DNA of 64,000 nucleotides from JBIQKZ01 sp044464765. GTDB taxonomy: Bacteria > Pseudomonadota > Gammaproteobacteria > Burkholderiales > Burkholderiaceae_B. Each line of letters begins with the position of its first letter. Positions within the stretch are counted from its first letter, which is position 1. The notes below the pieces were generated by a model. That model ran no database searches and had not been told where the DNA came from. It saw only the letters and a list, made by a program, of their open reading frames with translations. Shown one piece after another: positions 20,889 through 27,230 of this stretch. Both the position numbers and the translations under genes were made by a program. Where the stretch lies: contig JBIQKZ010000016.1 of NCBI GenBank assembly GCA_044464765.1, forward strand, positions 35,347 to 99,346. The letters are read 5' to 3'.

Positions 20889-21917
20889 ATGGCAGACAAA
20901 GCGACCGTTACGTTCTACACAGTGAGTCACTGCGGCTACTTCAAGAGAAAAGGCGATGCCCCAATCTTCGGAAGGCTAGCAGCAGTAATGGCCGACCTGC
21001 ACAACTGGACCAGAGGCCTCTCCCTTGAAGAAACTAAAACTTACGACCCTCCTGAGGCCTCTGACCTATTCCCAGTTTATGTGGCTGATATGGCCGAAAA
21101 AAACGGTGATTGGCTTATAGCGATGTGGAATCAAGTTCCGGAGTCTGAGGGTGGTATAGCATCCATCGCCGCCCAATCTGATGTTGGAAGCCCCGAAGTT
21201 GCAATTACAGAGCTGGAAGAAGGTAGGATCCCTGGATTCGCTACATATTTTTGGTTTCTACCCAACGAAGGTCTTTTCGCAACGATCAGGCTTAACAGAC
21301 CGTTTACTGGGCAGATTGCCCTACAAAAATATATAAGGGGCTTTCTTCGATACTATTCCAGCTTTGTCGTTCACAATGATGAGCTGAAAGACGCAGATGA
21401 TGTGGATGTTTTGGGTTACAAAGAAAATCCTGCAGATGAACTACAGCATCTCATTCCACGGTTCCAAGCCTCCCTGCATGACAATCCTGGCGATATAGAC
21501 CTGATTGTTGCGCAAGCAGACGCTATCCGTCAGATTAGCCGAAAAGAAGACCTCAACCTCCAGGCACGAATTCCGCTGGTGCGATGGCAACGTATACTCA
21601 GAACTATCGGAGTAACCAAACCGAAGCATGCGGGTTTTACAGAGGCTCGTTTGCAGTACACTGCCGACGTAACACTAACGGCACAGGACGTCCGCTCAAT
21701 GGCCAGCGAATGGCTAAAGCAAGGTGGAGCAGAGAGCGGAACAGATCTAGGTTTCCGCATTAAAGGGGAGTCATCGCCTAGGTGGTTGAGTAAATCGATC
21801 GCCAGAGACGAAGTTCATGTCACCCTGGAGAGAACCATGCCTGAAATGTTTAGCCTAGATGCGTTACTGACATCGTTGCAATCGCAGAGAAAGAACCTCT
21901 TAAAATTGCTGAAGTGA
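20889..21917 (+). CDS. RexA-like exclusion protein (distant)
   Basis: 342 residues, soluble, with AGGAAG before the ATG. Order of segments and local matches recall lambda RexA: an N-terminal beta strand TVTFYTVS, then PGFATYFWFLPNEGLFATIR at 115-134 (RexA has a Gly-Phe-Pro-Ser-Phe strand there), LNLQARIPLVRWQRILRTIG at 223-241 (RexA: AKLP, then ILKVLG) and DLGFRIKGE at 286-294 (RexA: DISLRAKDE), with a closing charged helix. It is followed after 12 bases by a four-helix membrane protein, as RexB follows RexA, and lies in the immunity region. The match is by eye and remote. RexA senses phage infection, and the partner would depolarise the membrane. Confidence 0.6.
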   Translation: MADKATVTFYTVSHCGYFKRKGDAPIFGRLAAVMADLHNWTRGLSLEETKTYDPPEASDLFPVYVADMAEKNGDWLIAMWNQVPESEGGIASIAAQSDVGSPEVAITELEEGRIPGFATYFWFLPNEGLFATIRLNRPFTGQIALQKYIRGFLRYYSSFVVHNDELKDADDVDVLGYKENPADELQHLIPRFQASLHDNPGDIDLIVAQADAIRQISRKEDLNLQARIPLVRWQRILRTIGVTKPKHAGFTEARLQYTADVTLTAQDVRSMASEWLKQGGAESGTDLGFRIKGESSPRWLSKSIARDEVHVTLERTMPEMFSLDALLTSLQSQRKNLLKLLK

Positions 21918-21929
21918 TGGAGGAATTTT

Positions 21930-22469
21930 ATGCTCCGTGCCTTTGCGTGGGGTACATCAGTGCTGTCTATATTGCTTGGGGCTTATTATGGACGAGAAAT
22001 CCCCTTCTCGGAACAATGGCCGCTTTATGAAGCGTTACGCACAACTGCTGCAATCATCTTTGCTGTCGTTGGCGCTTGGATCGCAATAATGTTTCCAGAA
22101 AGGATGAAATATACCTTTAAGGTTGCTGGCGGCAAGCCCGTTGCTGAACGAGCAGGAATAGGTCGTTTCTTCACTCCTATCGTGCACTCCACCGCTGTGC
22201 TATGCATCATTTTGATTTTAGGTTTTATCGCCCCTGTCGCCAAGCGTATCGATTACTTGTTGCAATATACCGAGGCTCTTCGAGGAGCGTCCTATGCTGC
22301 GTTAGTGGCTTTAACACTATTTCAGCTATGGACGGTAGTCCTTTCTCTTGGCCCTGCTCACGATATTAAAGAGACAGCGGACACAGATGCGGCAACCAGT
22401 GCACGAAGGTACAACCGGAAGAGAATGGGAAGTAGTGCTCGAAAACCAGCGCAGCCCGATACCCAATAG
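21930..22469 (+). CDS. four-helix membrane protein, RexB-like partner
   Basis: 179 residues. ATG 21930 follows GGAGG. Four hydrophobic segments lie at about 4-20, 37-55, 86-106 and 121-141, joined by short loops, then a 38-residue basic Ala/Lys/Arg tail that should be cytoplasmic. Lambda RexB is a 144-residue four-helix protein thought to be an ion channel. Size class, topology and gene order agree, but I see no sequence identity. It overlaps nothing and ends 28 bases before the convergent nuclease gene. Confidence 0.6.
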   Translation: MLRAFAWGTSVLSILLGAYYGREIPFSEQWPLYEALRTTAAIIFAVVGAWIAIMFPERMKYTFKVAGGKPVAERAGIGRFFTPIVHSTAVLCIILILGFIAPVAKRIDYLLQYTEALRGASYAALVALTLFQLWTVVLSLGPAHDIKETADTDAATSARRYNRKRMGSSARKPAQPDTQ

Positions 22470-22497
22470 AATATCTATAAACGAGATCCCACAACCT

Positions 22498-23397
22498 TCA
22501 CATCGACAATACCAGCTTCAACCCAGTCCGCCTCACAAACTCCGCATAATTAATCGGCGGCCCCGCCTTAGCATCCGGGCTATTCGACTGCCAGTGCACC
22601 CATGAGCGCCTGGTCGTGGCGTCATACACCACTTTGAATAGATAGCTCGGCACCGCCACGCGCCCTGCTCCGATCGACTCCGACCGCGCCGTATACACCG
22701 GCCCCGTAAACACATACACATCGCCCTTTGCCCGCATGACGTACTTGCGCGTGTCGGCCTCGATCTTGTTCCAGGGGCCCGAGTTCTGGCGCTGGTCTTG
22801 CGGCACCATGTTGGCCAGGCTGAAGCTTTGGGCCATGGCCTCGGCGGTGTGCATGTCGCCGGCGGGCGCCATGTGGCCGCGCGAATATCCGGATCCGCGG
22901 TAATCGTCCAGCTCGGCACGCTCGGAGGCTGGCAAACGGGCCTCGGGATAGAAGCGGTCCGTGCGCCCTATTCCCTGGCCTTGGATCAGCATCTGACGGT
23001 TTAGACGCTGGGCGACGAAGACGGGCGTTTTGGTCTGACCACTGTGCAGAATGGCGAAAGAATCAAAGCACAGCTCGCGCAGCGCCGGACCGACCGGCAC
23101 GACTGGCGGCTTGCCGCTGGGGAAAAACTGTTTGCACTGTGAAAACTGCGTCTGTACCTGCGGCCCCGTGGCCACCAGCTGCGGTGCTGTCTGATCCTGG
23201 CTTGGCAAGCCCAGCTGCGACAGGATCGGCTCGAGCGGGATCTGCTCGCGCAGCTGTGGGTGCAGTACGCAGCTGGCTGCGGCAAACGATGTGACGGCAG
23301 AGACAGCAAGCGCCCGGAAGAACCGCTTGAAGCGGCTGGGCTGTTTCGCCTTTGATCTGGACGTGCGCTTCTTGGAGGTGGATCTCTTTCTTGCCAT
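22498..23397 (-). CDS. membrane-anchored DNA/RNA non-specific endonuclease
   Basis: 299 residues. A strongly basic start (about residues 2-24) leads into a hydrophobic anchor at about 28-45. The nuclease core contains LDDYRGSGYSRGHMAPAGDM at 163-182, with catalytic His175 in the RGH motif, then QDQRQNSGPWNKIE, the metal-binding Asn region of the NucA/Serratia family. It would face the periplasm and could cut incoming DNA. It is GC-rich and runs against the flanking genes, so it was probably acquired separately from the RexA-like pair. Confidence 0.85.
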   Translation of the reverse strand: MARKRSTSKKRTSRSKAKQPSRFKRFFRALAVSAVTSFAAASCVLHPQLREQIPLEPILSQLGLPSQDQTAPQLVATGPQVQTQFSQCKQFFPSGKPPVVPVGPALRELCFDSFAILHSGQTKTPVFVAQRLNRQMLIQGQGIGRTDRFYPEARLPASERAELDDYRGSGYSRGHMAPAGDMHTAEAMAQSFSLANMVPQDQRQNSGPWNKIEADTRKYVMRAKGDVYVFTGPVYTARSESIGAGRVAVPSYLFKVVYDATTRRSWVHWQSNSPDAKAGPPINYAEFVRRTGLKLVLSM

Positions 23398-23431
23398 GCG
23401 TCGCTATTGTAGGCGACCGAAAAAAGGCGCT

Positions 23432-23582
23432 GAGAACCTAGCGCTTCTGGATAGCCTGATCGACTTCCTTCATCCAGTCTTGGTCGCACGGCACCGGCTC
23501 AGCAGCATGCTGCCCATGCAGTTTGAAATACACCACATCGCCTCCGGGCGGCTCTCGTTTGCTCTCCAAGCGCTAGGTTCTC
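23432..23582. repeat. perfect 15-bp inverted repeats bounding a 121-bp segment
   Basis: GAGAACCTAGCGCTT at 23432-23446 and its exact reverse complement AAGCGCTAGGTTCTC at 23568-23582. The segment between is coding-like on the minus strand. It looks like a tiny mobile or invertible unit. Seen directly; meaning is inferred. Confidence 0.6.
23438..23536 (-). CDS. possible 32-residue peptide within the inverted-repeat unit
   Basis: GTG 23536 with GGAGG 4 bases upstream gives VVYFKLHGQHAAEPVPCDQD and 12 more residues, ending inside the left inverted repeat. The sequence is protein-like and may be the tail of a once longer gene: the frame stays open upstream to about 23570. An overlapping ATG at 23539 gives a Cys/Met-rich peptide instead. 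Uncertain. Confidence 0.35.
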   Translation of the reverse strand: MVYFKLHGQHAAEPVPCDQDWMKEVDQAIQKR

Positions 23583-23608
23583 TAGGACCGGGCAATCCGA
23601 AGCCATGA

Positions 23609-23626
23609 ACCACTACATATAGTGGT
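23609..23626. repeat. 18-bp palindrome, operator-like
   Basis: ACCACTA (23609-23615) and TAGTGGT (23620-23626) around CATA. It lies in the 530-base gap before the KilA-N/BstA-like gene, in an AT-rich stretch. Half-sites and spacing suggest a protein binding site different from the repressor operator. Confidence 0.4.
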
Positions 23627-23789
23627 GTATATAAAAACAGCTACCACATAAACACCCGAATGAGCTTCTAATTAACCATGCATGTCAACTAGTTAATAGA
23701 AACCAGACCGATCTAAACATGTAAGCACTTGTGGTCAGATTTCGACTCTTCAGCTTGATTCTGGCTTAGAATAAGCACCAGACAAAGAA

Positions 23790-23822
23790 AAAGCCGCTCA
23801 GCTTGGGAGAGCCGGCGGCTTT
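23790..23822 (+). terminator. hairpin terminator before the BstA-like gene
   Basis: AAAGCCGC (23790-23797) pairs with GCGGCTTT (23815-23822). It reads as a terminator or attenuator 105 bases upstream of ATG 23928. Between 23627 and 23789 I see only AT-rich sequence without a convincing gene. Confidence 0.5.
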
Positions 23823-23927
23823 GGTTGTCTACTTCTGCTAGTGCCAGAAATGGGACAACGGGTACAGGGGGATTGTCCATTTTTTTGGTGCTGGCGTCAA
23901 CTTACCTTTACGAAAAGGCGTCAAATC

Positions 23928-24926
23928 ATGTCAAGAACCAAAAACGGGCAACACCCAACATCTGTTAAATATCAGCCAGTTACGCGGGTTGGTGGACAAT
24001 TTGAGCAACACCCACCAGACTCCCTTGCGAGCGCCGTCCAGACGGAGGTGGACGGCATTCAAATGGGGGTGCTCACCGACGGGACCCCTTACTTATCGCT
24101 TCGGGGCCTCGCTCGAATGTGTGGAGTCGAAGCTTCGTCCATTTTGCGTTTAGCAAATAACTGGGGCGTGGAAGTAAGTCGCCCAAGGGGTCGCACGATT
24201 TACAGACTTCTTTCAGAGCAAAACCACCCGGCCGATCTTCTGTATATCAGAATCGCTGGCCAGTTTGGAGATGAGCATGCATTCCCGGATGCTGTATGCA
24301 TGGCGCTGCTCGAGTACTACGCATTTGAGGCTGGAGCAAACTGTACCCAAGACGCCCGAAAGAACTATCGTGTCCTGGCCAGAAAATCATTTCGCGATTT
24401 TATTTATCAACAGTGTGGCTATGACCCTTCAAACGCGGTGCCAGCGCTTTGGCAGCCATACATAGATAGGGTTTCCCTCCTCCACAACTCGGTGCCAGCT
24501 GGATACTTCGGTGTGTTTCACGCCACCCAAGAGCTATTCGTCACTCTTGGCCAGAACGGCATCCATAGCAACAATCGCTTCCTGCCCGATATTAGCGTCG
24601 GAATTGCTTGGTCGGCTCATTGGAAGCACATCAACGGGGATGAAAAGTACGGGGCGCGAATCAAATATGGCCACAACTACCCCGTATCGTACCCACAAGC
24701 TGATTCCAACCCGCAAGAGCCTTGGGCGTACCCCGAGTCGGCGCTTGGTGAATTCAGTCGCTGGTTTAGGGAGTCATATATAGCCGAGGGAAAGCTTGAG
24801 AATTACCTCAAAGGACGAAACAGTAAGAAACCGCTGCCAATAGAGTTCGTCGACAAAGCTTTGCTAGCCTTCAGCGCCAGAAAAGCGAGAGTGGCGCCGT
24901 CTATAAGCAGAGAGAACGGGGCATAG
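23928..24926 (+). CDS. KilA-N / BstA-like prophage protein
   Basis: 332 residues from ATG 23928, after CGAAAAGGCG. The frame is open to 23841 but has no better start. Residues about 44-165 resemble a KilA-N/ANT-type DNA-binding region (VLTDGTPYLSLRGLARMCGV, FPDAVCMALLEYYAFEA, DARKNYRVLARKSFRDFIYQ). Residues about 175-290 carry RVSLLHNSVPAGYFGVF, FLPDISVGIAW, YGARIKYGHNYPVSYPQADS and GEFSRWFRESY. I associate this layout with BstA-type abortive-infection proteins of prophages, but this is from memory of the pattern. It has its own terminator and lies in the immunity region. Confidence 0.6.
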   Translation: MSRTKNGQHPTSVKYQPVTRVGGQFEQHPPDSLASAVQTEVDGIQMGVLTDGTPYLSLRGLARMCGVEASSILRLANNWGVEVSRPRGRTIYRLLSEQNHPADLLYIRIAGQFGDEHAFPDAVCMALLEYYAFEAGANCTQDARKNYRVLARKSFRDFIYQQCGYDPSNAVPALWQPYIDRVSLLHNSVPAGYFGVFHATQELFVTLGQNGIHSNNRFLPDISVGIAWSAHWKHINGDEKYGARIKYGHNYPVSYPQADSNPQEPWAYPESALGEFSRWFRESYIAEGKLENYLKGRNSKKPLPIEFVDKALLAFSARKARVAPSISRENGA

Positions 24927-24942
24927 CGGCCTACCAGAAACC

Positions 24943-24963
24943 AACCCGCTCCGGCGGGTTTTT
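24943..24963 (+). terminator. terminator after the BstA-like gene
   Basis: AACCCGC (24943-24949), loop TCCG, GCGGGTT (24954-24960), then TTTCTT. Strong, correctly placed 17 bases after the stop. Confidence 0.85.
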
Positions 24964-25058
24964 CTTGCCCCTCAGGCACGCCATATGCTCCAAGTGGATC
25001 CCGCGCCCGCTGGCAGCTCATCGAGCCACCCGGATGACGGGAAATCAGGAGCTACATC

Positions 25059-25202
25059 ATGCCGCAAAACCAGCCGAACCAACCTCAAAAGGCCCCAGGC
25101 CAGCAAGATCAGCACAAGTCCGGCCAGCAACAAGGCGGGCAAAAGCCCGGCCAAGGCCAGACTGAGCAAAAACCAGGTCAGCAAAGCCACAACAAACGTT
25201 AA
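25059..25202 (+). CDS. 47-residue Gln/Gly/Pro/Lys-rich peptide
   Basis: ATG 25059 with AGGAG 8 bases upstream. It reads MPQNQPNQPQKAPGQQDQHK, then further GQ and KPGQ units to SHNKR. No hydrophobic residue cluster, so it is surely disordered and positively charged. It has its own terminator (25227-25250) and so forms a complete small transcription unit. Function unknown. Longer frames on both strands across it are low-complexity shadows. Confidence 0.55.
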   Translation: MPQNQPNQPQKAPGQQDQHKSGQQQGGQKPGQGQTEQKPGQQSHNKR

Positions 25203-25226
25203 GCCGAGCCACCTGCGTACCGTTTA

Positions 25227-25250
25227 GCCGCCTTCGGGCGGCATTCTTTT
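25227..25250 (+). terminator. terminator after the Gln-rich peptide gene
   Basis: GCCGCC, loop TTCG, GGCGGC (25227-25242), then ATTCTTTT. It may also serve the convergent lipoprotein gene in reverse. Confidence 0.8.
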
Positions 25251-25261
25251 GGTTGTTCGTC

Positions 25262-25666
25262 TTAGGCCGAAGGCTCATGTGCAGGCGGTTCAATTTTCTC
25301 CTGCTCAGGCTCTTCAAGAATCGGTTCTCGATCCGATTCACACCCCTTTTCCATCGACACTATTGCCAGATGGTTATAGCGCTGCCGATACGCATTAATT
25401 TCAATCTGCTCGGCCTGGCTAAAGTCCATGAAGAACAGCGGAACCAGGAAGAAGGCTCCGGCGGTACCAAGCACCACATTCTTTCCTGTTTTGTCCGTTT
25501 TCGGGACCAGACGATTGACCTCGGTCTCGATGTTGGCCATTTCCAGCTCAAGCGCTGCACAGCTCTTTGAGTTATCCCCATACTGCTGAACCATTACCGG
25601 GTTAGCCGCCCTACCTGCACAGCCCGCCAGAATCATCAATGTAGCTGTAGCAGCAGTCTTCCTCAT
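25262..25666 (-). CDS. prophage lipoprotein
   Basis: 134 residues from ATG 25666, with GGGGAGG just upstream (ATG 25690 lacks a site). Lipobox ILAGC gives Cys16 as the lipidated residue after MRKTAATATL. The mature chain has a helical part (CAALELEMANIETEVNRLVP), a hydrophobic segment at about 64-80 (LGTAGAFFLVPLFFMDF) and an acidic Pro-rich tail. It may span or touch two membranes. Small lipoproteins of temperate phages sometimes block receptors. That is only a possibility here. Confidence 0.65.
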   Translation of the reverse strand: MRKTAATATLMILAGCAGRAANPVMVQQYGDNSKSCAALELEMANIETEVNRLVPKTDKTGKNVVLGTAGAFFLVPLFFMDFSQAEQIEINAYRQRYNHLAIVSMEKGCESDREPILEEPEQEKIEPPAHEPSA

Positions 25667-25818
25667 AGCCTCCCCCCGGAACGTAACCATTTAACACGTT
25701 ATATTACTGTATATGGACGACTGCTCGTTCTGAGTAGGGTTTTCCCTCCCATCTTTCGCTTTGCCCCACCCCCCGGACGTTTGCGCGATCCGTCCACAAG
25801 TTATCCACTGGTTACGCC

Positions 25819-25846
25819 TTGTACTGTTTATTTATACAGTTATTAT
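25819..25846 (+). promoter_or_regulatory. promoter for the 61-residue gene
   Basis: TTGTAC (25819-25824), 16 bases, TATTAT (25841-25846). The spacer holds an imperfect palindrome (ACTGTTTA and TATACAGT, 25823-25840), so it may be regulated. It lies 47 bases before ATG 25893. Confidence 0.5.
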
Positions 25847-25892
25847 TGGGCTTACAGGCATTCATCAATTTGTAAAAGAAAGAGGTGGCGGC

Positions 25893-26078
25893 ATGGCAGA
25901 TAGGAACAACGAGAACGACGAAGAGCGCAACTTTGGTTTGTGTGAACTTCAATACGGTCAAGATATCGTCAAGGCACTAGAAGCCATCGATTTGGATGCA
26001 GTCGATAAAGAAGCTTTGTTCGGCACGCTCAAAGCCATTCACAGCCACTTGAAGAACGCGATGGGCTCACTAAAGTAA
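25893..26078 (+). CDS. 61-residue phage protein, unknown
   Basis: From ATG 25893 after AGGTGG. An upstream frame to 25761 has a hydrophobic but weakly supported start and no ribosome site. It is acidic and helical (GLCELQYGQDIVKALEAIDL, DAVDKEALFGTLKAIHSHLK). It lies between the lipoprotein gene and the OL-like operators. Its place is that of lambda-type N or small regulatory genes, but it is acidic where N is Arg-rich. Function unknown. Confidence 0.55.
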   Translation: MADRNNENDEERNFGLCELQYGQDIVKALEAIDLDAVDKEALFGTLKAIHSHLKNAMGSLK

Positions 26079-26133
26079 GAATCCCACTACGCTGCACCCA
26101 CGCCCTCGAGTTTTTCTCGCCTCCACAAAATTA

Positions 26134-26198
26134 TCTACCAAAAGTAGTTGCATTGTTTTCTACTTTATGTAGAATTCTATTTATCTACTTTTAGTAGA
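26134..26198 (+). promoter_or_regulatory. OL-like operators and early rightward promoter
   Basis: Three operators at exactly 25-base steps: TCTACCAAAAGTAGT (26134-26148), TCTACTTTATGTAGA (26159-26173), TCTACTTTTAGTAGA (26184-26198). A good promoter overlaps them: TTGCAT (26148-26153), 16 bases, TAGAAT (26170-26175), with the second operator in the spacer. The sites match those at 18963-19046, so the same repressor should silence this operon in the lysogen. Confidence 0.8.
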
Positions 26199-26218
26199 CA
26201 AATAGATAGGAGGCACAC

Positions 26219-26425
26219 ATGCACACATCCAACTGGCCCCACGGCACTGACCTGGGTCACCCCAATTTCACCGGACGCATCCCCCGCGCCAGCCGATACG
26301 ACGGCGTCGGCGGCTGGGCTAAAGACAGCTACAAGATTCCCCTCATCGATGCCGCGCTCTACGTCGGCGGCACCGCCCTCACCATCTGGGCCACCGTTCG
26401 CGTGGCGTTCTGGATCTGGGGGTGA
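26219..26425 (+). CDS. first gene of the early rightward operon, small membrane-associated protein
   Basis: 68 residues with GATAGGAGG before the ATG, one of the best ribosome sites in the window. N-terminal part polar (HTSNWPHGTDLGHPNFTGRI). Residues about 43-67 are hydrophobic (AALYVGGTALTIWATVRVAF). It is the first product made from the OL promoter, so it might act early on host functions. Unknown family. Confidence 0.6.
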   Translation: MHTSNWPHGTDLGHPNFTGRIPRASRYDGVGGWAKDSYKIPLIDAALYVGGTALTIWATVRVAFWIWG

Positions 26426-26427
26426 TC

Positions 26428-27228
26428 ATGAACAACATCAAGATCCGCGCCTCGTCCCTGGGCGAACTGTTCGATTGCCCGAAACGCTGGCACGCCAAGC
26501 ACATTCTCAAGAAGCGCCTGCCGTCGTCGCCAGCGGCGCGTCTGGGCCACTCCATCCACGCCGGTACCGAAGCGTTCGACTCCGCGCGCTTGAATGGTGC
26601 TCCTATCAGCACGGACGACGCCGCCCAGGCTTTGGTTGAGCGTTTGTACGGCATCGAGGAGGAAGTGGACTGGGAAGACGTAGATCCGCGCTCGCTCGAA
26701 TCGATTGCTCTGTCGTTGTTGACGCAATACTGCAACGACATCGCGCCGCAGATGACATATAAGGCGGTCGAGTTGACGTGTCGCGATCTTACGTTGACAG
26801 ACCTGGGTTTAACGTTGACAGGCACCATCGACCGTATCTATGAGAACGAACACGGCGAGCTGGGCATTGCCGACCTCAAGTCCGGCGCCACCGCCGTCAG
26901 TGCGGACTACACGGTCAAGACCGCTGGCCATGTTGCTCAGATGGGCATGTACACGCTGCTTGCCGAGCGCTCGCTGGAACAGGAGGTCAGCGCACCCGCC
27001 GTCATCATCGGCATGCAGACCGGCAAAACCATCAAGGCCCAGCGCGTAGCCATGGGTGCCGTTACCGACCCCAAAACCATTCTGGTCGGCGACGAATACT
27101 CCGAGGGCCTGCTCGAGAACGCCGCAAAGATCATCCACGCCGGCGCCTTCTACGGCAACCCCAAATCCATGCTGTGCAGCGCCAAGTTCTGCCCGGCCTA
27201 CCCCACTTGCAAATACAAGGGAGATTAA
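26428..27228 (+). CDS. RecB-like PD-(D/E)xK exonuclease with Fe-S cysteines
   Basis: 266 residues from ATG 26428 (GTG 26422 is possible). Cys17 (FDCPKRW) and a C-terminal trio Cys250, Cys255, Cys261 (CSAKFCPAYPTC) have the layout of the iron-sulfur cluster of AddB/Cas4 nucleases. The active site is GTIDRIYENEHGELGIADLK, with two Asp and Lys, and a Gln in HVAQMGMYTLL. It would resect DNA ends for the annealing protein encoded next (stop and start 3 bases apart). It takes the place of lambda Exo. Confidence 0.85.
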   Translation: MNNIKIRASSLGELFDCPKRWHAKHILKKRLPSSPAARLGHSIHAGTEAFDSARLNGAPISTDDAAQALVERLYGIEEEVDWEDVDPRSLESIALSLLTQYCNDIAPQMTYKAVELTCRDLTLTDLGLTLTGTIDRIYENEHGELGIADLKSGATAVSADYTVKTAGHVAQMGMYTLLAERSLEQEVSAPAVIIGMQTGKTIKAQRVAMGAVTDPKTILVGDEYSEGLLENAAKIIHAGAFYGNPKSMLCSAKFCPAYPTCKYKGD

Positions 27229-27230
27229 AC

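Noticed and set aside
23824..23840. Additional repressor operator near 23828 (TCTACTTCTGCTAGT)
   Set aside because: Only the left half-site fits; the right half does not match GTAGA.
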